From assembly GCA_020064725.1 (NCBI GenBank), contig JAGTWJ010000007.1:2046001-2110000 (forward strand): DNA of 64,000 bases, written 5' to 3'. Both the position numbers and the translations under genes were made by a program. Of the stretch, positions 10,441 through 22,115 are shown piece after piece; positions within the stretch are counted from its first letter, which is position 1, and each line of letters opens with the position of its first letter. The notes under the pieces were generated by a model. The model saw only the letters and a program-made list of their open reading frames with translations, made no database searches and had not been told where the DNA came from. The DNA is from Drechslerella dactyloides. Taxonomy: Eukaryota > Ascomycota > Orbiliomycetes > Orbiliales > Orbiliaceae.

Positions 10441-11763
10441 TTTAACTATAATAACTTTTATTCTAAAAAAAAAATAATAAAAATTATTTTTTTATATAAT
10501 AATATATTTTATATAATTCTAGTACTTATATAGGGTATATTTATATAGATATATATTTAATATAGGAATTTAATTTATAAGGTATATAGATATGCTATTA
10601 TTTTGTGTGCTGGGTGGACTGGGCGTTAGTATGGGAGTCTGGTCTGTATAGGATATTCGGGTGCTGCGCTGTTATCCCTTAACAAAAACAGTGCCTTCCC
10701 TTAGAAGATAACTAGAGGGCAGAAGGTACCCCAGGTTTCCTAGGCCTTAGAGGGTAGGCAACACTTTTTTTTGCTGATGAATTAAATAATTAAAATTTTT
10801 TAATTGGTTATTTTTAATAGATTGTATTGATTTAGTAAATAGCTTTTTTAGTTGTGTTTAAGTATTATAATATGGCCTTCTAGTTTTTTATAATTAAGTA
10901 ATTTTATTAATTTTTTTATATATATTAGTATCCGTGTGTGTGTGTGTGTGTAGGGCCAAGCATGTTAAGCATGTTAAACATATATATTTATATTATTATC
11001 ATAAGTTTAGTGGGTTGTGTACTGAGCGCACGCTCGGTAATATAATTTTTATAAACCATTGGCCGGGAGTGATTCTCCCAGGAGCTTAGTAATAATCCCC
11101 TCCTATTCGGTGGGCATTGTACGTAATTAATGCTACTACTTAAGTAAAGCTTCTTTAAGTTGGTATTGGGTTAAAGTAATGATGATGGAGAAAATCTTTG
11201 TTCTATAGTAATAAATTATATATGGTGAGCCGGGCTTGCCATTTAACCAGTTATATCTGGTCCGCAACCCCACATTACTTATATTTAAAATGGAACACTT
11301 ATAACACCAATAGTGACATCGAGCTAGGTAGATAAGCCCGAGGACACGGTTTAGATGGTAAATACGTTATGCTGTTTACTCCCAAGACTCCCGGCACTTG
11401 TCAATTTTCCGTAGTTTACTCGAATGATATTGCTTGGGGATAATATTTATTCAGCTTTGAGTACGAGGAATATACACCCAAAAGAAGAATTATTCTGTGC
11501 CAAAGCCAAAATCATACCCAGAGAATCTCGTTTTGGCGGGATCACTCGCGTTACATACCTTTAACACCACCGCACGCTCCAAAGGTAAAAAACAAAAACA
11601 AAAAGAATTTATCTCAAGCATTGCCACCGATGTCGCATTTGCCACCGTGTAACATCACCGAATCATAGTATATTGGTATCAAAAACAATGCACGAGCGAT
11701 ATGAAGAGAGACACCGACAGAGAGTAATAGAGAGAGACCACCGGGGAGGGAGAAAGAGGGTGA
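10441..11763. other. Transition zone without recognisable genes
   Basis: Base composition rises gradually from the AT-rich island to normal. There are no convincing reading frames. A (GT)n microsatellite lies at about 10932-10950, followed by GGGCCAAGCATGTTAAGCATG, which contains the short repeat AGCATGTTA. Moderately GC-rich patches at 10595-10760 and 11020-11420 may be remnants of older repeats, but I cannot assign them. The last 100-200 bp is presumably the 3' UTR of ATG15. Confidence 0.5.
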
Positions 11764-13708
11764 CTAGTCTCGACAGCCCCAAAAAAAGCCGGGCTTGGTG
11801 CACGATGTAGATGGTAATATAGTTGAAGAGGCTGTTGAGGTAGTTTGGGAAGTAACAGAGGAGGGCTGTGTAGATGTTGTGATGGTGACAACTGTGGATG
11901 TTGCGGTTGCTGGGTTTTTAGGGTGAGTGGTATCAAGACAGTTTCCAAACCAGCCATAATGCGAGCAGGTCTCTGTGATTTAAGAGTTAATCGGTTGGAA
12001 TACTCAGAAGATAGACACTGAACTGTGACACTTACTTGAAGTAGTGGTTGAGGTTGCAGTGGTGGTGGATTTTTTGGTTGTCTGAATGGTTGTACTCGTG
12101 GTAGTTTCATCGAGGCACCCCCACCACCCCGGATGTTGGCAGGTACTCGTCCGTGTTGTAGAGTGCGAAGAGTGAGAGGATGATGTCGTCGTTGAAGTAA
12201 TACTTCGGTTATGGAACTTCCAATTGAAGCAGTCGATGCACTCCTCATCCTCTGGCACACAGTCGGGGACACGATCATACTTTGGCATTACTTCGTCAAT
12301 GACAGTCTTAATACGGTGCGAATTTCCATTTATCCGCCAACCAAAGTCGTTCACCACGTCGTACAGACACACTTTTCCTGAATGACATTTCGTCTCCATT
12401 GCGTAGCCGCCGATTGAGCAGAATGAAGTGGCACCGTTACACACACCCATATATATTGGGTCTGCGTTGTTCCCGAAGTGATATACTCCATCAATATGAG
12501 CACCAGTAGGGGGCTTCGGGATGCCCAGTCTAGTGGCTGCTAGAGCTTCAGGAGGCGCCTCGAACGTTACTACTGGTAATCCGTAAGTCATGCCTAGAAG
12601 AGACGACACTGCCCCACCCAAAGAATGACCAACTACCCAGACGTTTTTTGCATCGGGGTAAAGCTGAGAAACGTTATAGTAGAGGTTCAAGGCAGCTCGG
12701 TAGTATCGACTTTCCTCCTTGAGAGCATTTGATAGGCAGGGGCTGCTACAAGAATATGTGTCGGTGTAGCAATCACAGACCGTTCTCCAGAAGGCAGAAA
12801 CTCTCGCACAACAACAGGAGAAAAATAGGTTGTCGTTTATCTTGTCGTTGGTTTTTGTTTCCTCGCCATAAAAGACAGCAACTGATGTACCCTTGATGCT
12901 GATTATAAGAGTAGTGTTCCGGGGATCCAAGAATATGTGGCCACGTAGCCCATCGTTTTCCCAGCCGAAGCCTGCAGATTGATTCCAAGGCGTACCCAGA
13001 TCCCTCCAATCCTCGGTAGCGGGGACATGGACGTAGGCGTTCGCACTCATCTTCGCAAGATTGAGCACCGTTTCCTTGTCTTCTACATCAGGCGCTAGTA
13101 CTTCGTCTGTCGTCCAGGCAGCCGGCGTGTCCAGGAATTGGTATACTCCAAGCCTGTTTGCAGCAAGACGATTTTCGATGGTTAGGACCGATCTATCTCG
13201 CATTCGGTGCATGTTGATAGAGCGTGACCGTGCGGTCAGCTTAGGGATGGGCGCGGAGTGTTCGGCATCGATCTTCCAAGTTTCTTGACCAGGGTTCACA
13301 TCGAGACGACGTAAAAGGTTTGGGTATCTGCTTGTGTTGCTACAGTCAGCTACGTTTAAAAGCGAAAGCTTCATAGCATGGAACGAGTCATGTCGAAGAG
13401 GAATTGTAGGTTACCTTTCAGCGCCGTGATGAAAAATGTGACGTAATTTCTAGACACATGGTTAGTGGATTACAAGTACTTGTACAGAAATATTGACGTA
13501 CAAAGGTGCTTCTAGAGTCATCGCGATACGGTGGATCAACGGACCCTGCTGGATAGCTCGGATTCGAGTTCGGATTTGAGTTCGAGGATAGGACGATTTG
13601 ATCTGAGATTAGGGGCTGAACAGCACCAAATAGAAATACCAGAGCCCAGAGGCCCCTCGAAAAGAGCTTCCAGCAATCGTGAATGAAGCTCGAGGACGGG
13701 GAATGCAT
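11764..13708 (-). CDS. ATG15: Autophagic vacuolar lipase Atg15
   Basis: Phospholipase that opens autophagic and Cvt bodies inside the vacuole. Four exons close in frame to 584 residues: 13708-13502, 13449-13415, 13339-12036, 11972-11764. Exon 1 supplies a membrane anchor (LWALVFLFGAVQPLI) used for multivesicular-body delivery. Exons 2-3 read the family signature KLRHIFHHG followed by YPNLLRRLDV, which fixes both 5' introns (52 and 75 nt; the first has a GTACGT donor and CTAAC branch site). The class-3 lipase core carries the GHSLGG nucleophile elbow. A paired-cysteine region follows, then a long Ser/Thr-rich tail with three C-x-x-(P/Y)-G-(W/F)-F/W-G-C-type repeats; the last two lie in exon 4, after a GTAAGT intron. 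It shares a 405-bp promoter with the VPS9-domain gene. Confidence 0.93.
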
Positions 13709-14113
13709 CTCGTGCCAACGAGATCGCTGGATATTGTGGTTTCGGTTTCGGCAGCGATGTTGTTTGGTCGCTATCCTGGATTCATTCGAGAGCGAGGAGT
13801 GTTCTGGACTTGTATTCTGCGGGCTAGGTGTGACCTCAGACACCAAAACCTGCAAGGCTGGGGCACGAAGGTATATATGTCGGGTGCATGTAAGCCGAGC
13901 TTACGTATACACCATGGAAACCAAGGTGGTTGCATCGAGGATGAATGATGATGAAAGACTCAGTCAGGCTTGTGTTGTCCTAGGTCCTGATTTCGTCAGT
14001 CCAGATTACATAATCTACCAGCTCTTCGCTTAAGTCTATCGGAACATCCAGAGCCGCCACACCTCGATCTCAATAGATGTAGCAGACTGTTGGAAACCTC
14101 GATACTTAGCGGT
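13709..14113. promoter_or_regulatory. Divergent intergenic region ATG15 / VPS9-domain gene
   Basis: 405 bp between two start codons facing away from each other. Both products act on the endosome-vacuole route, so shared control is conceivable. I see no clear TATA box or recognisable operator. Confidence 0.45.
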
Positions 14114-16615
14114 ATGGCATCGTCATCATCATTCCCCGAACAGCAAACCCATGAGGCAGGTAAGCTGGTCTTAACTCGAGATATGAAGACGAAGCAGCCG
14201 ATACCCACCTGTGCTTTGGCCTCACCAACCTCCTGACATAGTCACACGCACCATCAGTAGTATGGCAGAACACGAGGAGCCTCTCTAATATGATCTTTGA
14301 TTCTAGAACCACAGACATATACACAAAATTCCCAACAGACCGGGCTACCGCGGTCATTTACACGCCTCGAATCTCTAAGCTCTATCATCCCTTCTATTCG
14401 ATCTAGGTCATCAACGCTGTCATCCACTTCCGCTGCAGGCCGGCCGGCCCTATTAGATATCGATTATACGAACGCATACTATGATACCCCCAATGACGGC
14501 GACGTCCTGACATCGAAGGAGGACTTGTTTGTGCATGGTGTTCAAAGCACACCGGATGGTTTGCCCGCCCAAGCAGAGCTCCCGGGTGAGGTAATGGGGA
14601 TGACAGACAGGTAAATGGATATTGCCCTCGTCTGGAATATACAGGGAGATTGACTCCACCAGTTTCATAGAATCTCTATCAGCGAAAGTCCATCCGGCTC
14701 CAGTATCCATCGGATCTCTGAGCTATATGTTCCAAGAGTTTTATGATGCAGCGGCGGTTTCCATTTCTGATTATGTCTCGAGAATCTATCTCCCAAATGA
14801 CGCGCAAGGCTCGGACCAACCCCTTGTTCCCATGAGCGAGATTTTACAACGGAAGAAAAATAGAAAAAGACGGGAACATCACTGTGCTGTTTTACAGGAA
14901 TTGGTGGAAAAGAAAGCGACCGAGGCTGTTTTCGACAAGATCTGGCGTCATTCTAATTCTGAGGATGAGGCGAGAGATGACGCTCTAAGGAGCAAAACCA
15001 TGGCGCTGGCGCTGGTTGGTGTTGGTTTGAAGGATCTAGGTCTCCAAGATAACCTAAATGCGGTGGACCTGCATCCAGTTTGTGAAGGTCGGGGCATCGC
15101 TGGAAAGAGGGTTGAGAGATGACCCATCTTGGAACGCGGCTGACTTGTATCCACAGCAATCAAAGAACTGAATACTGTCAAATGTCCGAACGATAAAATA
15201 ACTCTGTTGAAAAGAGCTCACAAGAAAATAGTTGGTTGGGTCCCTCGTCCTACGGACTTATCTCCTCTATCTTGATCACCGTATCATCAAAACTAAACAT
15301 GGGCCAAATCACAGATGTCCTTACAGCACTGGTTCCATCCACCACATCATCTGCTGATCACATACTCCCGGTACTGATTTATACGTTGATCATCTCACCG
15401 CCGGATATCAACATCACATCGAATCTTTTGTATATACAGCGATTTCGGTATCACAAGTTGGTTGATGGTGAAGACGCATATTGTTTGACAAACCTGGAGG
15501 CCGCAATTTCGTTCCTTGAAACCGTGGATATGGGTACTCTTACCGCTACTGAAGCGTTTACAAGGTTACAACTGGAATCGGATGCTTTGACTTCACGCCT
15601 TCCGCATGATACAACCGGTCATTCCTCACTAAGGTCGCCGATTTCTACACCTGCGCCTACTATTGCCTCTGTAAATTCGGCGGCGCAGCTCTCTATTAGT
15701 AGCGCACAGAAGGATAACACAGGGGCATCATTGGTTCTGGGGCCCGTGAAACGGATAACTTATCTCACTCCCGTAGAATTTGCCGCGTCAGCTGCCACGA
15801 GCGCGGTCAATACCGCCGACCAGTCTTTGAAGACCATTGGGAATAGCTTGGAGAATTCATACAAGTTCTTATTCGGCAAGCTTTCTGATAAACGGACGGA
15901 GCTTCCGAAAACCTTGGAAGATGTACGGAAGCTGGTGGGAACTCCGACGCAAGACAGGGAGCTATCAAAGGGTCCCATCATAGAGGACCAACGAGCATTG
16001 ACGCGAACAAAGGCAGGTGAATCATCAGGATCCGATACAGTCGCTGCGTCCGTGCAGGATGTCGAGAAGGATGATGGGAATCGGCGAAAGAATATTACAT
16101 CTGGTGCTCCGGTCGATCCTATAGGTTCCCCCCAGGACACCACAGACCTGCAGCAGAGTAGCAGTGGGTTGGCTTACACGCCCGTTGCCGATAGCGTCCG
16201 AAACCTGTAAGATCATGCTCCTCCCCCCAAAACCAAAATACTCAAAACTCAAAACTCAAAACTCTTCATTACCTACACGGATAGATAAGTTCCCTAGAGA
16301 TATAGAACCCAATGCTAATGTTGACCATCTTCGTTCTCGTTGCTCAGAGGGAGCCATCTGGGAAGATTTGCTGGGAATATCAATGTCATTCGGAGTTTCT
16401 CAAGGACCCAAATGAACAAGACCCCTCCACCTTTAGAGCCGGATGTCCCACCCAATCTTAAACAACACCCCCACCAAGACATCTCGAAGCTTCAGCCACC
16501 GGTTCAACGATTTTTAGAAACCGAAGCATCCGACCTCAAGATTGGCGATATCGATCTGCTTTTACGGGATTATCGAAGATTAGTTACGGCTCTCAAGAAT
16601 GCCGGGGCGTTCTAG
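14114..16615 (+). CDS. VPS9-domain Rab5-type guanine nucleotide exchange factor
   Basis: Exchange factor for Rab5/Vps21-class GTPases at endosomes. Six exons close in frame to 668 residues: 14114-14159, 14307-14590, 14649-15087, 15157-15234, 15315-16206, 16348-16615. The helical bundle preceding the VPS9 core includes LRSKTMALALVGVGLKDLGL; the VPS9 core itself contains SADHILPVLIYTLI and YCLTNLEAAISFLETVDM with the conserved aspartate and tyrosine positions. A long low-complexity Ser/Thr segment follows, and a conserved C-terminal motif IGDIDLLLRDYRRL is recovered only by the last intron. No CUE domain is visible, so it is closer to yeast Muk1 than to Vps9. The 14591-14648 intron could alternatively use another donor; the 15088 intron uses an unusual GTCGGG donor. 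Confidence 0.87.
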
Positions 16616-17077
16616 AACCACATAAAACAGGTCTAGCTGCCTAATACGTGGAGGGACAAAGATATTGCTGCTCATAAGATCATCTGTAGAATGGCTTGTG
16701 GAAGGAATCGGTGTATCTGAGAGTTGATTTAGCAGGCTCGCCGTCCTTTCTGCTTCATATGGGGTGCAAGATGAAGCTATATCTATTCGACCGTCCGTCC
16801 TGAGACCCCCCAGCTCTGAATGATTTTCACCCTATTCGCCTCAAGTAGAACCGTGTGTCGCCGTGCTCAGTTTTTCATCCAAATCTGAGCTCCCTAATTG
16901 TCGTTGGCAGAAGCAGTCTTCTGACGGCGGAAGTGCAGTCGTTCAAATTTAGCCGAGTGCACCACTCGGATGGCATGCCGAGATGGCATCTCGGATCATT
17001 TGTTTTGACAACACCCTTATGACGCGCATCGCATTTCTCAATCAACGCCGACACCAACACCGACACCGACACTCGAG
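16616..17077. other. Intergenic region
   Basis: Between two genes on the same strand. I see no gene or repeat. A pyrimidine/purine hexamer-like run (ACACCGACACCGACACCGACAC) lies at 17045-17070, just before the next start codon. Confidence 0.5.
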
Positions 17078-18822
17078 ATGCAAGGGCTTCTACTTTTTTT
17101 GGTATCTCCCCAAGAGGTGCAATACATAGAAAAGGCCATTTATAGGAGCCAAGAACACTGCCGGCGGTCTTGCTCCAACGGCACGAACAAGAAAGACGAG
17201 CGATCACGAAGTCCTCTTGCTCTTTTGAGGACCGACAATGAACTAAAAGCGTCGATAAGGCTAGGCAGTCGGGTTTTTGTTGCAGGGTCGGTTTTGTTAG
17301 CTTTGGTCGACAGGATGCGCTCGGGGTTGCGTCGTCCGGGTAAAGAGAAAGAGCTGTTCGTCCACCCTAGCTATTTGAGCCAGCAGAAGTGTCTAGACTC
17401 ACAATTTCTGTAGGAATCAAGCCATGACATTAAGACTGCCTTTGTCTGTCTCAGTCTTGATACTCCTCCATCGCTTTCTCTATCGCGGCATCTCCCGGCT
17501 CCAGCTAATGCTACCACACCTACCGGGCGGTAGCGTCCTTAAGCGCACGATGATGTCTCCGCTGACTCCATCTATCGCTGCCGCATTGTCGGGTGTATCA
17601 TTGGCGGCTGTGCCCTCCGAAAATGTTAGGGTAACTATCGCGGTTTATGTGTTCACCAAAACGATGGAGTATCTGTCCAATGCCTTACAGGAAGTAGCCA
17701 GCATGCCTCAGGTACGCGAAATCATGCAGACCCAGAACAATGCATCGTGAGGTTAACGGTCATCTTGTAGTGGTTTGGAGCGTGGCTGCTTTTCCCGTTC
17801 TCATTTGCACAACTTTTTCACGCACTTCTAACAAATCAAGGATCAGTTCCATTTGTAAGTAGGTAATGCACGTAAATGGATTCTGAAACCTACGCTCACC
17901 GTCACATATAGGTTTACAGAAAAATCCTCATGACGTTCCCCAGGATGTTTGCGACAGGTTCAGGAATAGCATCGGCGAGCGGTTCTTCCAGGGATCAAGC
18001 TGCCCTCATGGGCGACATAGCCAATTTGAATTTCCCGTAAGTTGAGGCATTGAAGAATTTTCTCCAATGATCCGCCAACTTGTGATTCTGACCGAGATTG
18101 AACAACTTAGGGCCTTCAAGTCAACCATACTCTTTCCTAAAGTGCCTTCTGCTTCGCACAATATAGATCCGGTCATCAGACAGGCACACCCTGCAATTGT
18201 ACAGCTCTCATGTGCAATATCGCATCCAAGAACAGTCTCCTGCTTGCATGCATACGCGGAGTACATTTTACGTCAGTTTGGCCAAAATGCTAGGATTCTG
18301 TTTACATTCAATTCGCTCGCGCTCCTCTTGAAACTTCAACATTTCAGGAAAACCCCGCTTCCGGATATTTATCAGTTGATCTCCAAGACCGTGAAGACTT
18401 CCGTCTTCGTCACCCTGACAGTGGCTTCGTCATGGTCAACTGTCTGTTTCTTGCAAAAGATTCTACCTAGGAGATTCCGGAACCACAGTTGCTTCTACTA
18501 TACCGGCTTCTTGGGTGGTCTCATGGCATTTTTTGATCGAGAGAACAGTCGTTCTATCTTCCTTGATGCCACTCGAAATGGGGCGCTTTCCTGGTGGAAA
18601 GCCAATAAAAGATCCCGCCTCCTAAAAAACATACCATCGGCCGATGTGCTTGTGTTTATGATATCGATCGCGATCCTGAACTCACTATATGATTGTAAAC
18701 CAACATCTATCACAAGCAACGGGGCCCGGAAAATCATATCTTTGCTTCGGGGATGTGCCTCGGTTGAAAAGCAGCCAATCGCCTCCAATACCTCATCAAG
18801 TTTAACGGAAAATTCTAAATGA
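17078..18822 (+). CDS. TMEM135-like multi-pass membrane protein
   Basis: Probable integral membrane protein of the TMEM135 type, a family linked in animals to peroxisomes and mitochondria; its role in fungi is little known. Later exons: 17424 region to 17711, 17771-17854, 17912-18036, 18111-18822, each join supported by GT..AG and frame (introns of 59, 57 and 74 nt). The join between the first exon (from 17078) and the second near 17340-17423 is less certain. Visible features: a first hydrophobic segment (VFVAGSVLLALV), SPSIAAAL-type helix pair, WFGAWLLFPFSFAQLFHALL, and a C-terminal half with YTGFLGGLMAFFDRENSRS and SADVLVFMISIAILNSLYD. The HPRTVSCLHAYAEY segment matches the conserved cysteine region of the family. 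The start codon is the first plausible one, not proven. Confidence 0.65.
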
Positions 18823-18982
18823 AGCTGAGGGCTTCTTACTTGTCTGTTGATGCTACCAGAGTTTAATCGTTCTCAAGTTAGTCAAATTTTCGATTTAAGA
18901 CTTGCTCCAATATCATTCAGACCGCCAATTTCTTTCAAACAGTGAGCGCAATTTTAATTTCCTTGTTTTGTATTCTATAAAT
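18823..18982. other. Convergent 3' intergenic region
   Basis: 160 bp between the stop codons of two convergent genes, AT-rich, presumably overlapping 3' UTRs. No distinct signal seen. Confidence 0.5.
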
Positions 18983-21430
18983 TCACCACATCCATAAAGT
19001 TTTGTATGGAAGAACCCTCGAGTTTAGAATGTCGTATTCACTCTGTTTAATCCAGACATCATTTGTACTATTCAGTTTCCCAAAGACACTGGCGCCTTTC
19101 CAGACCAGGACTTGAGGGTCGAGTTCCCTTGGAGGACTGCTGATTATAAGGTTTCCCATGTTGCCTTTTTGTCTCATCAATCTTTGTGGGAGAAAGGCGA
19201 GGAGGTTAGTATACTTCAGCAACCAAGTTTTAGAGATAAGATTCATTTTTCTTACCTTTGCTCAAGAAGATGATTTAGACCCGAGGTCATACTCCCACCC
19301 CCAACGAGAAGAATTCCGGAGAAGAAGTCTTTGCTTCGCTTCTCATCCCCTTTCGCCGCATATCGTATGCTTTTAGCAATAGCCAGATCCAGTGATAGCA
19401 TTATTGGCGTTTCGTTGTCCGGTTCCATCTCATCTACGACTGACACGGCAGCTTTTGAGACACCACCGACACCCACAGCGTTCACCGGCGTCCCTTCTGT
19501 TGTATCCATGATATCCTCTGGAACTGGAGAACCGGCGTGAGAGGTTTTCGGAGTAGTGTCGCCGGTAACGGCTGGTGCGGGTAGAAGGGAATTCGCCGGT
19601 TTACTTAGTCCACTACCTGCGACGATGTCCTCTGTTGGGAGCTCCTGATCGTCAGTTGCGGAAGACCGTAGCAAAGAAGCCTGGGCTAACGAAATTGGGT
19701 CATTCGGGACGTTGTCGTAGATGTCATAAGAGCGCTCCCAGAGAGACCTCCTTCCCTGTAGTTTATCGCCTGTCTCCAGAATTCGAGGACAGAAGAGACT
19801 GAAGGGGGCCAGATAAATTTCATCGTAAGTCTTGAACCCGTACTTAGCAGTCTCTACCCCTGGTGCACGAACGTGGAAGTCGTGGAACTGGACCACAACG
19901 TCAGCCTCGTTGAGGCTGGTGTATTTTATTTTTAGGTCCTCTGCAAGCAGGTAATCGTAGCGGCGTAGTAGATTGATATCAGAATATGGGAATGAGTTTG
20001 TGAGGAGCATTTGCGTGAAGACAGTCGTCACATCGTCTCCTCCATATTTGATATTCAATCTCGAATCAGGAATCACCATTCCTTCTTCGACGCAAGATAT
20101 TGAAGTTTTCTGGGCGCCGATGTCAACGATGCACGCAGAAGAGAACCCAGCTCCGTAAGTAGCCGCAACGCTTTCCTGCTTCGTCGTTAGTTGCAACGGA
20201 AAGCAAGATGGCATTGTAGGAAAATGAGTACCTGGAATAGCCCAACCTGGGCGAACTGGAACTCTCGCATAAGCAAGTCTAGCATTTCGGTTACGTAGAT
20301 TCGGTCGTAGAGGTCTGGTATTACGAGGACAGCCGAAAGCCCCTTATAGTCGTGTGATTGTATGTTCAACTCCTTTTGCATACTGTCGCGGAGGATTGTT
20401 GCAACATCTTCGTGCCACCGTCGCTTTGATATGTAGTCATGCTCGTTGAAGATGCCATCACGAAGAGGCCAGAATAACTTATATCGTGGTGTTGAATTAT
20501 CGGCGATATGAAGCGCATCGTGTCCGACGAAGTGGAGGGGATTCTGACCAACATCTGTCCACTCTGCGCGATACGGGTCGTTATGCTCCTTGATATTTTC
20601 GGGGGTAAACCTTTTGTTGTGGTTGATGACGACCTCCCTCGAATTTGGCAGCACCCTCCGTTTATTCTGTCGCATTTGTATTTTGAGGTCTTGTGATATT
20701 TCGTTGAATGTAGCCTGGAATGAGGAGTCAATATGTGAGAGCTCCCTCTCGACAACTGGTGCCGATTTTCTGCTGGAACCTCGGGTTCTTCTTTGAGGGG
20801 TGTTGTCGCCGATTTCGTCTGCATCCTCTTTCTGTTCATCTTCTAGCTTTAACCTTTTGGGGCGTGGCTCACCCTCTTCCTCTGACTCTGAGGTTGCATG
20901 TTGGCGGGCGATAACATTCGGGATCGTTTTTGGTAAGGCATCGGATGCCCTACCGATGCGCAAGTTCCGGGACCCAGGATGAATGACAATAACTCTAGAG
21001 CCCCATACTTCTTCTTCTGGCTCGATGTCTTCTTTTCCATCAGAAGCAGTGGGCTCCTTCTCGAGATCACCATCCTGTTGGGGATTTCGATCTTTGGTTT
21101 CTCTTTCGGCGCGAGGGAGCTCGCCTCTTTGTCGCCATACAAGCGCCTGATCGTCCCGTTTGAGGTAGTCACTTTGAAGAAGGTTAGCTATACATCTAGT
21201 GCTCGTGACTATGTGACCTTAGAATTCTGGCATACGTATAGAAATTTTTCTGGTTGATCGGGTATACGACGGGCCAGGAATGGTTTTTCAAGTTATTGTC
21301 AGTTTTAGCCAGCCCTACACGCGACATCGACCATTACGTTAGCCGTCATGGATTGCATAGAATCGAGCTTGGCAACGCGATCCCGACCTTCATCCTTCTT
21401 GGACAGTTTATTAGCCTTTCTGGGGGGCAT
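18983..21430 (-). CDS. ARP8: Actin-related protein 8, INO80 chromatin-remodelling subunit
   Basis: Nuclear actin-fold protein of the INO80 complex that binds nucleosomes and monomeric actin. Five exons close in frame to 726 residues: 21430-21388, 21314-21236, 21171-20232, 20175-19256, 19181-18983. The conserved N-terminus KTDNN, then INQKNFYTDYLKRDDQ, spans the second intron and fixes the upstream joins. A basic/acidic linker (ESEEEGEPRPKRLKLEDEQK) is a likely nuclear signal. The actin fold includes VIHPGSRNLRIGRASD, AATYGAGFSSACIVDIGAQKT and LLVGGGSMTSGLNHLLEQR; the end reads PPRELDPQVLVWKGASVFGK and finishes LPYKTLWMW, with tryptophan near the terminus as in the family. An Arp8-specific Ser/Pro-rich insertion lies around residues 500-600. 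Intron 1 uses the rare donor GTCGGG. Confidence 0.95.
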
Positions 21431-22115
21431 AATGAATGGTATTGGCAAGCGTAGGTTTAGGTATACGCGATGAGGCTGCTGTATTTGATCGTGAGGCAGG
21501 AGGATGAGCTTATCGGGAAGCCACTATCGTTGGAAATCTCAAAATACGCGACAGCCTGATTAAGTAATCGTCCAGTTGTTGGAGACAACGCGACGTGGGG
21601 GTTTGTATATTGGATTTCTGAAAACGGCCAAGCAACGGGAAGCGACGCCAGGTACTTAAGTAAGTACTTACCTAGGTATATGGTAAGTTAAGCAAGTGCT
21701 TACTTAAGTACCTACCTAAGTACCTAGCAGATGCTCTTCGTTGTTAACAGCTAAGTACTTAAGTACTTAAGTACTGATTAGATGCCTGCAGTCAAGTTGT
21801 ACACATACAAACTACGGTGAGTACAAGAAAGATAAACTTGTTCAGGTAGAAGGCTGAGATCGTTATATTCAGCAGCCAAAGGAGGACGTAAAGACCCCAT
21901 TGCATCGTAGCGGCTAGAGTGCACACGGGTTCTCCCCTACTAGCTGATTGTGGGTCTAGACGCCTCGAAACTGGGTCGAAACTCGCATACTATATTTCCT
22001 AAACGCCTCTCCAGTCTATCTAACATGGTGTCAAGATTGACAGGCTCTACCTCGCGCCGGCGTCAATGTCTGATGTGATGTGCTTGTGGTGAAATCGTTC
22101 TCAGTCAACATATCC
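21431..22115. repeat. Intergenic region with clustered TACTTAAGTA-type palindromes
   Basis: Between 21650 and 21778 the motif family ACTTAAGTA / ACCTAAGTA / ACCTAGGTA occurs repeatedly on both strands, for example the run CTAAGTACTTAAGTACTTAA near 21750. The same motif occurs singly in other intergenic regions of the window (about 32285, 55365, 62715). No gene seen. Confidence 0.6.

Noticed and set aside
15235..15314. Apparent frameshift in the VPS9-domain gene
   Set aside because: Explained by an 80-nt intron with GTTGGG donor, CTAAAC branch site and ACAG acceptor that restores the VPS9 core without a gap.
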